Shown: positions 56,835-64,000 of the stretch, piece by piece
Layout of the letters: each line of letters starts with the position of its first letter
Position numbering within the stretch: position 1 is the first letter of the stretch
Assembly: GCA_963770375.1 (NCBI GenBank)
Contig: CAVYPM010000028.1
Location: forward strand, 310,001 to 374,000
Origin: DASVBE01 sp963770375
GTDB lineage: Bacteria; Actinomycetota; Actinomycetes; Streptosporangiales; Streptosporangiaceae
Direction of reading: 5' to 3'
DNA length: 64,000 nt
The notes under the pieces: model-generated
What the model saw: the letters and a program-made list of their open reading frames with translations, nothing else
The model's database searches: none
What the model was told of the DNA's origin: nothing
Translations under genes and position numbers: made by a program

Positions 56835-58015
56835 GGGTTCAGCTCCTTTTCCAGCCAGGTCCGGCCACGGGCCCGTGCGGTCAGCCGGGCGTCTCCGATC
56901 AGTGCGGCCAGCCGGGCCGCGGCCTTGCCCGCGGCGGCGACCGCCTCGGACCCGGCGTCCTCGAGGAACCGGCAGACGATCTCCCCGTCCGGGGCCTGCG
57001 CCCAGCCGCCCACGATCCGGCCGTCCCACCACAGCGACGGCCCGATGTTCCCGGTCTGGTCGAACAGCCGCGGCCCGTGCTCCCCCAGGAACCAGGTCCG
57101 GTCCTGCCAGCCCATCGGGGTGGTGTCCAGCCCGGGCAGCAGCGCCGCCCAGGGCTCCGCGGCCGGGGCCGGCTCCTCGTCGCCGGCCAGCGCGTACCCG
57201 GGGCCGCCGTCCTCCAGCTCCACCTCGGCCGGCCCGATCGCGGCCAGTGCCCGGCGGGTCTGGGTCTTCGTCCAGCCCGCCCACCATTGCAGGTCCGCCG
57301 CGGGGGCCGGGCCGAACGCGGCCAGCCAGCAGCGGGCCAGCTCAGCCTCGGCCGCCTCGTGGTCCCACTCGGCGAACCCGCCCGGGCACCAGGCGTGCGC
57401 CGTGGTCCACCGGTATCCCTGCGAGAGCCACGACCCGCGCGGCCGGCCGCGGATGACCTGGCCCTCGGTGGCCATGATCAGCAGCAGCCGGCTGGCCACG
57501 TTCTGCGTGCCCGTCCACTTCGACCCGGCCCCGACTACCACCGGCTGGGCCAGCCGCGGGTCGTCCCCGGCCAGCTCGCTGGCGGTGGCCTCGCCGCGGG
57601 CGTCCAGTGCGGCCAGCAGGGCCTGCTCCGCCCCGGTCACCCAGGCTTCCAGGTCCCCGGGCACGCCCGCGTCGCGCAGCAGCATCAGCAGCCGCCGGCG
57701 CTCCCGGGCCGCGACCGCGCGCCCGGCCCCGGCCAGCGCGACCGCGGCCAGTGCCGGGGTGGTGGCGAACACCGTGCGGCGCATGGCCAGCACCCGGACC
57801 ACGGACCGGTCCTCGTACAGGGCCCTGTCGACGTCGGCCAGGCTGCCATCGGCCATCCGGGCGAGGATCCCCACGTACACCGAACCCGGGTCGGTGCCGT
57901 GCACCGCGACCACCCGCTCGGTCACCGCCGCCGGGCTGTCCGCCTGGGCTCCCGGCGCCAGGCCGTGCCGCACGCCCAGCCGGGCCCGCCGCTCCGCCAC
58001 CGTGACCCGCCGCAC
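56831..58015 (-). CDS. HTH_42 / AlkZ-like winged-helix DNA-binding protein
   Basis: 394 residues from GTG 58015 (an ATG at 58111 would add a low-complexity tail). 'VAERRARLGVRHGLAP' at the start, 'SVYVGILARMADGSLADVDR', 'VRVLAMRRTVFATTPALAAV', 'QWWAGWTKTQTRRALAAIG' and 'NIGPSLWWDGRIVGGWAQAP' follow the pattern of the HTH_42 family, which includes the DNA glycosylases AlkZ/YcaQ acting on crosslinks. The canonical catalytic Gln motif is not clear, so glycosylase activity is only a possibility. It is translationally coupled to a GNAT gene. Confidence 0.8.
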   Translation of the reverse strand: MRRVTVAERRARLGVRHGLAPGAQADSPAAVTERVVAVHGTDPGSVYVGILARMADGSLADVDRALYEDRSVVRVLAMRRTVFATTPALAAVALAGAGRAVAARERRRLLMLLRDAGVPGDLEAWVTGAEQALLAALDARGEATASELAGDDPRLAQPVVVGAGSKWTGTQNVASRLLLIMATEGQVIRGRPRGSWLSQGYRWTTAHAWCPGGFAEWDHEAAEAELARCWLAAFGPAPAADLQWWAGWTKTQTRRALAAIGPAEVELEDGGPGYALAGDEEPAPAAEPWAALLPGLDTTPMGWQDRTWFLGEHGPRLFDQTGNIGPSLWWDGRIVGGWAQAPDGEIVCRFLEDAGSEAVAAAGKAAARLAALIGDARLTARARGRTWLEKELNP

Positions 58016-58189
58016 CGCTGTCCTCCCGCTGCCCGTCCGCCGGCCTGCGGCAGGCCCATCAGCGTACCGGGACAGGACGCGGGGGCCCGGCGCCGGGAGC
58101 GTGGACGGCACCGGACCCGGGTTCCCATTACCCCTTCATGGGCAAACTGTGCCGGCGCGTTCGCGGCAATGCCCGAACGGCGCCAGGCC

Positions 58190-58270
58190 GGCGGAGCGCC
58201 AGGCCCGGCCGACGGCGCGCAGCGAGCGGCAGCGCAGCGCCGGCATAGCGGCCCGCAGCGAGCGGCTAGC
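58190..58270 (-). repeat. Dispersed repeat, copy G
   Basis: Minus strand: GCTAGCCGCTCGCTGCGGGC-CGCT, identical over 24 bases to the left arm of copy E (10172-10195), then ATGCCGGCGCTGCGCTGCC. It lies between the winged-helix gene and the GH128-type gene. Confidence 0.55.
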
Positions 58271-58458
58271 CCCAGGCAATTTGTACCGCCCGGTTTGCCG
58301 GAACTGGCGGCCGGGGCGTGCGGGGCCGGGGCATCATGCCGTTGGCGCGTGTACCGCCGTCCCGCCTGGCGCGGCCGGCCTCTGGGAGCGCCGCCCGGTC
58401 CCCCGCAGCCGATCGACGTGAGGTGCCCGCCGATGCCCCGACCGAACCAGGCCCAGTC

Positions 58459-59421
58459 GTGAGCCCGCTGATCCGGCCGCGGCGGATCGGCCGGGCGGCC
58501 GGCCCGGCCCGGGCCAGCGCGCTGGCCGCCGCGGGGGCCTGCCTGGCCGCCGGGATGTTCACGGTGCTGCACCACCCGGTGCCGGGCCCGCGGGTGAGCA
58601 ACCTGGCCGCCGCCCGGCTGGCCGGCCCGGTCGCCGCGCCGTCCCCCGCCGCCGGGTCCGCCCCGGCGGCCGCGGCCGACCCCAGGAAGGGCGTCGCGGC
58701 CTGGAACTTCACCGGCGCCCGCAAGGCCCTGCGGCTGTCCGGCGCGTCCTGGTTCTACACCTGGGCGGCCGGGCCGAACGGCATCAGCGCCCCGCCCGGG
58801 GCCCGGTTCGTCCCGATGATCTGGGGTTCGGGCAGTGTGACCAGCGCCAACCTGGCCGAGGCCCAGCGGCACGGGCACATCCTGCTCGGCTTCAACGAGC
58901 CGGACATGGCCAGCCAGTCCAACCTGAGCCCGTCCGCCGCCCTGAGCCTGTGGCCGAAGCTGCAGGCCACCGGCATGCAGCTGGGCAGCCCGGCGGTGGC
59001 CTTCGGCGCGGACCAGCCCGGCGGCTGGCTGGACCGGTTCATGAAGGGCGCGCACCGCCGCGGCTACCGGGTGAACTTCATCACCCTGCACTGGTACGGC
59101 GGGGACTTCCGCACCGCGGCCGCGGTCCGCGAGCTGAAGAGCTACCTGCAGGCGGTCTGGCAGCGCTACCGCAAGCCGATCTGGCTCACCGAGTACGCGC
59201 TGACCGACTTCGGCGCCAGCCCGGCCCGCTACCCGACCTGGTCCCAGCAGGCCGCGTTCGTGACCGCGTCCACCGCCATGCTGGAACGGCTCCCCTACCT
59301 GCGCCGGTACGCCTGGTTCGCGCTGCCCTCCAACAGCACCGACGGCACCGTCGGCCTGTACCGCAGCGGCGCCCGTCCCACCCCCGCAGGCAGTGCTTTC
59401 CGGCTCGCGCCGGGCCGCTGA
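58459..59421 (+). CDS. GH128-type (Asl1-like) exported glycoside hydrolase
   Basis: 320 residues. A Sec/Tat-like N-terminus (IRPRRIGRAA..., hydrophobic core about 18-40) and an Ala/Pro linker precede the catalytic TIM barrel: 'KGVAAWNFTGARKALRLSGA', 'SWFYTWAAGPNG', 'HILLGFNEPDMASQSNLSP' (acid/base Glu), 'VNFITLHWYGGDFRTAAAV' and 'KPIWLTEYALTDFG' (nucleophile Glu). GH128 enzymes cleave beta-1,3-glucans. GTG 58459 gives the best signal peptide; starts at 58318 or 58336 are open in frame. The TGA stop is formed inside the first block of repeat copy B. Confidence 0.82.
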   Translation: MSPLIRPRRIGRAAGPARASALAAAGACLAAGMFTVLHHPVPGPRVSNLAAARLAGPVAAPSPAAGSAPAAAADPRKGVAAWNFTGARKALRLSGASWFYTWAAGPNGISAPPGARFVPMIWGSGSVTSANLAEAQRHGHILLGFNEPDMASQSNLSPSAALSLWPKLQATGMQLGSPAVAFGADQPGGWLDRFMKGAHRRGYRVNFITLHWYGGDFRTAAAVRELKSYLQAVWQRYRKPIWLTEYALTDFGASPARYPTWSQQAAFVTASTAMLERLPYLRRYAWFALPSNSTDGTVGLYRSGARPTPAGSAFRLAPGR

Positions 59422-59531
59422 GAGGCGCTGCCTTCCCTCCTCGCTCCTTGGCGCTCCTTCGTCGCGCCGCGTCGCTCGTCGGGAAAACAGCGCCGGCGGC
59501 ACCTGCGCTCGCCCGGCCGGCTACGCCGGCC
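59412..59531 (+). repeat. Dispersed repeat, copy B
   Basis: GGGCCGCTGAGAGGCGCTGC, then CTTCCCTCCT, CTCCTTGGCGCTCCTTCGTC, CGTCGCTCGTCGGGAAAACA, GCGCCGGCGGCACCTGCGCT and CGCCCGGCCGGC: closely matching copy A from its second block on. One base less than copy A in GCTG(G)AGAGG creates the TGA that ends the GH128-type gene. Confidence 0.75.
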
Positions 59532-59606
59532 GTCGGCCGGGCCGGATGTGACCGGGTAGTAGCCTGGCGCCGGCGGCTCTGCCGCTGCGGAGCGACGGGA
59601 GGGCCG

Positions 59607-60311
59607 ATGGCGGGCGAGACCCTGCTCAGCGCGCACGGCCGCCGTCCTGCGGCGGAGATCACCGGCCTGGTCATCGTGACCCACGGCGGCACCTCGGAGA
59701 GCACCGTGCCCACCTCGGGCTGGCAGGGCAGCGTGCTGCGGATGATCCCGGTGGCCCGGGCCATCAGCCGGTCGCTGGACGGCACCGGCGCGGTGGTGTG
59801 GCGGCCCCGGTTCACGGTCCGCGGCTGGAACGGCGCGGCCGCCTCCCCGGCCGCCGACCTGAGCGCGATGCTGGACGAGGCGAAGGCCGCCCTGGGGCCG
59901 GTCCCGGTGGTGCTGGTCGGCCATTCCATGGGCGGCCGCGCGGTGCTGCGCGCCGCGGGCCATCCCCTGGTCACCGCGGTCGCCGGGCTGGCGCCGTGGC
60001 TGCCGGACGGCGAGCCGGTCAGCCAGCTGGCCGGGCGGCGGGTGCTGCTCGTGCACGGCCGCGGCGACCGGATCACCAGCACGGCCGAGACCTGGGCCTA
60101 CGCCGGGCGGGCCGCCGAGGTGACCACCGTGGCCACGGTCGAGATCGCCGGCACCGAGCACGCGATGCTCCGCCGGGCGAGGCTCTGGCACCAGCTCACC
60201 GCCGCGTTCGCCCGGCAGGAACTGGCCCCGCCCGGGCCGGCCGGGCCGGTCGCCGCGGCCTTCGCGCGTCCGGCCAGGCCGGGGGTGGTTTCGTCGCCAC
60301 TGCGGATCTAG
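59607..60311 (+). CDS. Alpha/beta hydrolase (serine hydrolase)
   Basis: 234 residues. 'GLVIVTHGGTSESTVPTSGW' (oxyanion region), nucleophile elbow LVGHSMGGRAVLRAAG, acid in 'RRVLLVHGRGDRITSTAETW' and His in 'EIAGTEHAMLRRARLWHQL'. Small dienelactone-hydrolase-like core without a cap. GGGAGGG before ATG 59607. Substrate unknown. Confidence 0.85.
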   Translation: MAGETLLSAHGRRPAAEITGLVIVTHGGTSESTVPTSGWQGSVLRMIPVARAISRSLDGTGAVVWRPRFTVRGWNGAAASPAADLSAMLDEAKAALGPVPVVLVGHSMGGRAVLRAAGHPLVTAVAGLAPWLPDGEPVSQLAGRRVLLVHGRGDRITSTAETWAYAGRAAEVTTVATVEIAGTEHAMLRRARLWHQLTAAFARQELAPPGPAGPVAAAFARPARPGVVSSPLRI

Positions 60312-60431
60312 GGTGACATCCATGGCTGGCCGTGCCCGCGCCCGCGACCACCGGCGGCGGCGCCAGCGACCTGCCCGCGCACCCGCGGGCACCGGGCCAT
60401 CGGCGAAGCGGACGACGACTCAGGAGGGTCG

Positions 60432-61544
60432 ATGAAGACCAGGGCAGCGGTATTGCGCGGGCAGGGCCGGGACTTCGAGGTCATCGAGCTTGACCTGGCA
60501 CCGCCGAAGGCCGGTGAGGTTCTGATCAAGTTCGCGGCCGCCGGGCTGTGCCATTCCGACGAGCACCTGCGGCACGGCGACATCGTGGCGAACTTCCCGA
60601 TCGTCGGCGGGCACGAGGGCGCCGGCGTCATCGAGGCGGTCGGCGAGGGCGTGACCCGGCTCAAGCCCGGCGATCACGTGATCTGCTCGTTCCTGCCGGT
60701 GTGCGGGCACTGCCGGTTCTGCTCCACCGGCCAGTCGAACCTCTGCGACCTGGGCGCCAACCTGCTGGTCGGCTGCATGCCCGACGGCACGTTCCGGTTC
60801 AGCGAGAACGGCGCGGACCTGGGCGGCATGTGCATGCTCGGCACGTTCTCCGAGCGGGCGGTGATCTCGGAGAACTCGGCCGTCAAGGTGGACGACGACC
60901 TGCCGCTGGACAAGGTCGTGCTGATCGGCTGCGGCGTGCCCACCGGGTTCGGCTCCGCGGTTCACGCGGCCCACACCGAGCCGGGCGACACGATCGCGAT
61001 CTACGGCATCGGCGGCATCGGCATCAACTCGGTGCAGGGCGCCGCGCTGGCCGGGGCCCGCAACGTGGTGGCTATCGACCCGCTGGCCAACAAGCGCGAG
61101 GCGGCCGAGCAGCTCGGCGCCACGCACAGCGCGGCCACCGCTGAGGAAGCCGCGGAGCTGATCCTCGGGCTGACCAACGGCGTCGGCGCGGACAAGGCCA
61201 TCGTCACCGTCGGCGTGGTCGACTCCGAGGTCGTCACCAACGCGTTCAACGTCATCCGCAAGGGCGGCACGGTCGTGGTCACCGGGCTGTCGGACCCGAC
61301 GAAGAACACCATCGAGCTGCCCGGCGCGATCCTGACCCTGTTCGAGAAGCGGGTGCAGGGCAGCCTGTTCGGCTCCGGCGACCCGTTCCACGACATCCCG
61401 CGGATGGTCGAGCTGTACCGGTCCGGGGACCTCAAGCTGGACGAGCTGATCACCCAGACGTACACGCTCGACCAGGTCAACGAGGGCTACCAGGATCTGC
61501 TCGACGGCAAGAACATCCGCGGCGTCATCGTGTTCGACAGCTGA
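60432..61544 (+). CDS. NDMA-dependent zinc alcohol dehydrogenase
   Basis: 370 residues, class III-like MDR fold. Catalytic Zn ligands lie in 'AAGLCHSDEHLRHGD' and 'GGHEGAGVIEAVG'; structural Zn in 'CGHCRFCSTGQSNLC'; Rossmann motif 'YGIGGIGINSVQGAALAGA'. The sequence type is that of actinobacterial nicotinoprotein alcohol dehydrogenases, which hold NAD tightly and pass electrons to NDMA in vitro and to mycofactocin in the cell. No mycofactocin synthesis gene is in the window. AGGAGG upstream. The next gene is a MoxR-VWA protein 34 bases away. Confidence 0.9.
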   Translation: MKTRAAVLRGQGRDFEVIELDLAPPKAGEVLIKFAAAGLCHSDEHLRHGDIVANFPIVGGHEGAGVIEAVGEGVTRLKPGDHVICSFLPVCGHCRFCSTGQSNLCDLGANLLVGCMPDGTFRFSENGADLGGMCMLGTFSERAVISENSAVKVDDDLPLDKVVLIGCGVPTGFGSAVHAAHTEPGDTIAIYGIGGIGINSVQGAALAGARNVVAIDPLANKREAAEQLGATHSAATAEEAAELILGLTNGVGADKAIVTVGVVDSEVVTNAFNVIRKGGTVVVTGLSDPTKNTIELPGAILTLFEKRVQGSLFGSGDPFHDIPRMVELYRSGDLKLDELITQTYTLDQVNEGYQDLLDGKNIRGVIVFDS

Positions 61545-61578
61545 GCGGCCAGGACCAGCCCCGGCCGGCGGCAGTCCC

Positions 61579-63465
61579 GTGATGACCACGCGCACGGGCC
61601 TGCCGCCGGTTATCGGGCTGCAACGGGAGCGCGAGGTGCTCACCGTCGCGCTCGCCGCGGGCCGCCACGTGGTCATCGAGGGCCCGCCCGGCACCGGCAA
61701 GTCCACGCTGCTGCGGGAGGTCGCCAGGGATACCGGCCAGGCGGTCATCTTCGTCGAGGGCAACGCCGAGCTGACCCCGGCCCGGCTGGTCGGCCAGCAC
61801 GACCCGGCACAGGTGCTGGCGGGCGGCTACACGCCGGACAGCTTCACCGACGGGCCGCTGCTGACCGCCATGCGCGGCGGCGCGCTGCTGTACCTGGAGG
61901 AGTTCAACCGGATCCCCGAGGAGACGCTGAACGTCCTGATCACCGTGCTGGCCGAGGGCGAGATCGCGGTGCCCCGGCTGGGCATGGTCGCCGCGGACCC
62001 CGGGTTCCGGCTGATCGCGGCGATGAACCCGTTCGACGCGATCGGCACCGCCCGGGTGAGCCAGGCGGTGGCCGACCGGATCTGCCGGATCGTGCTCGGC
62101 TACCAGGACGCCGCCGCGGAACGGGACATCACCACTGCGGTCAGCGGCGGGACCGGCCCCGGCGTGACGTTCGCGGTCGAGCTGACCCGGGCCACCCGGG
62201 TGCACCCGGACATCCGGATGGGCGCCTCCGTGCGCGGGGCGATCGACCTGGTGCTGCTGCTGACCGGGCTGGTCCGGCTGCGCGGCGAGCCGGGCCTCAG
62301 CCCGGAAACCGGTCTGGCCTGGGACACCGCCAGGGACGCCGCCTACGCGGCGCTGTCCGGCCGGATCCGGATCGCGGACGGCTGTGACCGCAGCCCGGAG
62401 TCGGTGCTGGACGAGCTGCTCGCCGGGCTGTGGCCGGACCCGGACGCGGATCAGAACGGCGGCACCGGGACCGCACCCCCTGGCGGCCAGGGAAAAGCTG
62501 ACGGCCTGCCGCCCGGCGCGGGCGGCAGGCCCGAGCGCGCATCCCGGTCCAGCCTGCGCCGGGACCGGCGGCGCGGCCCGGCGCGGCGCACCGCCAGCCG
62601 GGCCGAGCTGGCTGCCCAGCACGCCGCGTTCGGCGACGTCTCGCCGGAGGTCGGCGAGCTGGACGAGGCCGCGCTGGCCCGGCTGCTCGAGCAGGACCCG
62701 GACGCGGCCGCGACCCTGCTCGCGGACCTGGCGCTGGCCACCGACCAGGCACTGGCCGCGGCGGCGCGCCGGCTGGCCGCGCGGGTGTTCGTCCGGTTCG
62801 CGTCCGGCGGCAGCCGCCCGGCCCGCGGCACCCGGCGGCTCGGGCCCGGCCGCGGCGACGGCGACCTGGACCTGGACCGCACCCTGGACCGGCTCAGCGG
62901 CAGCTGGCCGCCGCCGCCCGCGGACCTGGTCACCCGGACCTGGCAGGCCCGCCGGCGGGCGCTGTGCCTGCTGATCGACACCAGCGGGTCGATGTCCGGG
63001 CTGGCCGTCGCGATCGCCGCGGTGGCCGCGTCCGCCGTCATGCTGGCCGCGGCCGGCCGGCACGACGCCGGGGTGATCGCGTTCTCCTCCGACGTCAGCG
63101 AGCTGCACTCGCCCGGATCCGGCCGCCCGCCCGGGGAGCTGGTCGGCGAGCTCGTCGCGCTGCGCGGGCACGGAACCACCGACCTGGCCGCCGCGCTGCG
63201 CGCCGCCGCCCGCCAGCTCGCGGGCTGCCGGGCGGACGAGCGGATGGTGATCCTGCTGTCCGACTGCCTGCGCACGGCCGGCGGCGACCCGGCCGCGGCG
63301 CTGTCCGGGATCGACCGGCTGCAGGTGCTCTGCCCGCTGCCGTCCGGGCCCGACCACCGGGCCGAGCAGGCCGCGGCCGCGCTGGCCCGCCGCGGCGGCG
63401 GGATCAGCCAGCCGGTCCGCCGCCTGGCGGACGTCGGCCCGGCGCTGACCCGCGCGCTGGGCTAA
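61579..63465 (+). CDS. MoxR-type AAA+ ATPase fused to a VWA domain
   Basis: 628 residues. Residues about 10-290 are a MoxR/Mg-chelatase-type AAA+ module: Walker A IEGPPGTGKSTLLREVARDT, Walker B 'ALLYLEEFNRIPEETLNVLI', sensor 1 'FRLIAAMNPFDAIG'. A Gly/Arg/Pro-rich linker (about 290-345) and a helical segment lead to a VWA domain at about 455-625 with the MIDAS motif 'LCLLIDTSGSMSGLAVAI' and 'LRGHGTTDLAAALRAAA'. MoxR and VWA partners act as metal- or cofactor-inserting chaperones. Here both are in one chain, directly behind an alcohol dehydrogenase. Confidence 0.88.
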   Translation: MMTTRTGLPPVIGLQREREVLTVALAAGRHVVIEGPPGTGKSTLLREVARDTGQAVIFVEGNAELTPARLVGQHDPAQVLAGGYTPDSFTDGPLLTAMRGGALLYLEEFNRIPEETLNVLITVLAEGEIAVPRLGMVAADPGFRLIAAMNPFDAIGTARVSQAVADRICRIVLGYQDAAAERDITTAVSGGTGPGVTFAVELTRATRVHPDIRMGASVRGAIDLVLLLTGLVRLRGEPGLSPETGLAWDTARDAAYAALSGRIRIADGCDRSPESVLDELLAGLWPDPDADQNGGTGTAPPGGQGKADGLPPGAGGRPERASRSSLRRDRRRGPARRTASRAELAAQHAAFGDVSPEVGELDEAALARLLEQDPDAAATLLADLALATDQALAAAARRLAARVFVRFASGGSRPARGTRRLGPGRGDGDLDLDRTLDRLSGSWPPPPADLVTRTWQARRRALCLLIDTSGSMSGLAVAIAAVAASAVMLAAAGRHDAGVIAFSSDVSELHSPGSGRPPGELVGELVALRGHGTTDLAAALRAAARQLAGCRADERMVILLSDCLRTAGGDPAAALSGIDRLQVLCPLPSGPDHRAEQAAAALARRGGGISQPVRRLADVGPALTRALG

Positions 63466-63603
63466 CCGGCGCCGGGGCTGACCGGCCCGTTTGGCCGCCG
63501 GGGTGTCATCTCGGGTACACCGGGAAGACCCAGGCGCCGGCCACGCTGACTGGTGGCGCGGCCCTGACTGCCCATATGCCCCCGGCTCGATGGAGACTTC
63601 CCG

Positions 63604-64000
63604 ATGACGGACATCGACGGCCTGCCGGTCGCAGGCGGCCGGCGGATCGCCCTGATCGCGCACGACAACAAGAAGCAGGACATGCTCGAGTGGGCCAGGT
63701 ACAACCAGGACCTGCTGGCTGATCACGAGCTGTTCGCCACCGCCACCACCGGCCATCTGCTGCAGGACCGGCTCGGCCTGCCGGTGACCTGCTTCCGCAG
63801 CGGCCCGTACGGCGGCGACCAGCAGATCGGCGCCCGGATCGCCGAGGGCGGGATCGACCTGCTGGTGTTCTTCTGGGACCCGCTGGAGCCGCACCCGCAC
63901 GACCCGGACGTGAAGGCCCTGCTCCGGGTCGCGGTGGTGTGCAACATCCCGGTCGCCTGCAACCGGGCCTCGGCCGACTTCATCATCTCCTCCCCGCTGA
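63604..64000 (+). CDS. mgsA: Methylglyoxal synthase, cut by the window end
   Basis: The first 132 residues are visible. 'RRIALIAHDNKKQDMLEWAR' (phosphate-binding Lys), 'ATATTGHLLQDRLGLPVTCF', 'GPYGGDQQIGARIAEGGIDL', 'VFFWDPLEPHPHDPDVKALL' (catalytic Asp) and 'VVCNIPVACNRASADF' cover nearly the whole family core. The enzyme turns dihydroxyacetone phosphate into methylglyoxal. TGGAGA lies before the ATG. The gene continues beyond 64000. Confidence 0.92.
   Translation, partial: MTDIDGLPVAGGRRIALIAHDNKKQDMLEWARYNQDLLADHELFATATTGHLLQDRLGLPVTCFRSGPYGGDQQIGARIAEGGIDLLVFFWDPLEPHPHDPDVKALLRVAVVCNIPVACNRASADFIISSPL

Noticed and set aside
1..64000. CRISPR arrays, tRNA or rRNA genes, complete insertion sequences, phage genes
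   Set aside because: No regularly spaced repeats, no cloverleaf or rRNA motifs, no transposase or integrase motifs were seen. The dispersed repeats have no gene of their own.

Overview
The window is 64 kb of very high-GC DNA (G or C at almost every third codon position, TTA, CTA and TCA codons almost absent). It has frequent GTG starts, ATGA/GTGA-coupled operons, probable leaderless promoters, SARP/BTAD regulators, a Flp/Tad pilus locus, an NDMA-dependent (mycofactocin-type) alcohol dehydrogenase and an ilvBNC-leuB-cimA operon. This points to a soil actinomycete (Streptomyces/Streptosporangiales-like). The genus cannot be fixed from the sequence alone, and no rRNA, tRNA, CRISPR array or complete insertion sequence was seen.

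Layout. 0-1.3 kb: the end of a beta-propeller-like gene, a scar of truncated AraC and aldehyde dehydrogenase fragments ending at a dispersed repeat, a RidA gene and a 24-residue membrane peptide. 1.3-6 kb: MFS exporter plus MerR regulator behind a palindromic operator, then an ABC exporter. 6-14 kb: DUF3040 protein, a GT2-GtrA/GT39 glycosyltransferase pair (GT39 frameshifted), alpha/beta hydrolase, G1 glutamic peptidase (frameshifted), SAM methyltransferase and a UbiA-like membrane protein. 14-21.8 kb: a large flippase-like/kinase-like membrane protein, an APC permease fused to an OB-fold domain, and a KdpDE-type two-component system with a four-half-site operator. 21.8-23.4 kb: SnoaL-like protein and a SARP regulator flanking a perfect palindrome. 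23.4-35.2 kb: a tightly overlapping Flp/Tad pilus operon on the minus strand, from a lipoprotein through CpaB-like, TadZ, TadA, TadB, TadC, pilin and three TadE/G-type proteins to a giant LysM-BTAD membrane protein.

36-47.2 kb holds branched-chain amino-acid synthesis. The operon ilvB-ilvN-ilvC-leuB-cimA is preceded by a complete transcription attenuator (17-residue leader peptide, hairpin, U6 terminator) and closed by a strong hairpin shared with a convergent PP2C phosphatase. Next to it leuCD is divergent from an IclR regulator (NdgR/LtbR position), followed by ilvE. Together these genes convert pyruvate and threonine- or citramalate-derived precursors to Val, Leu and Ile.

47-64 kb is a mixture: nucleotide kinase-like ATPase, DUF885 protein, SDR, a 34-residue peptide gene with a structured 3' region, a selD remnant, a broken mntP, homocysteine S-methyltransferase family protein, PadR plus membrane protein, DUF3291, GNAT, AlkZ-like winged-helix protein, GH128-type glycosidase, alpha/beta hydrolase, NDMA-dependent alcohol dehydrogenase, a MoxR-VWA fusion and the start of methylglyoxal synthase.

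Two themes cut across the window. First, a family of about 80-150 bp dispersed repeats sits at gene ends, in several cases starting directly at a stop codon, and also marks the edges of gene remnants. Second, several otherwise well-conserved genes are broken by single-base indels (GT39, G1 peptidase, mntP twice, probably tadB). This may be real decay or may reflect assembly error.
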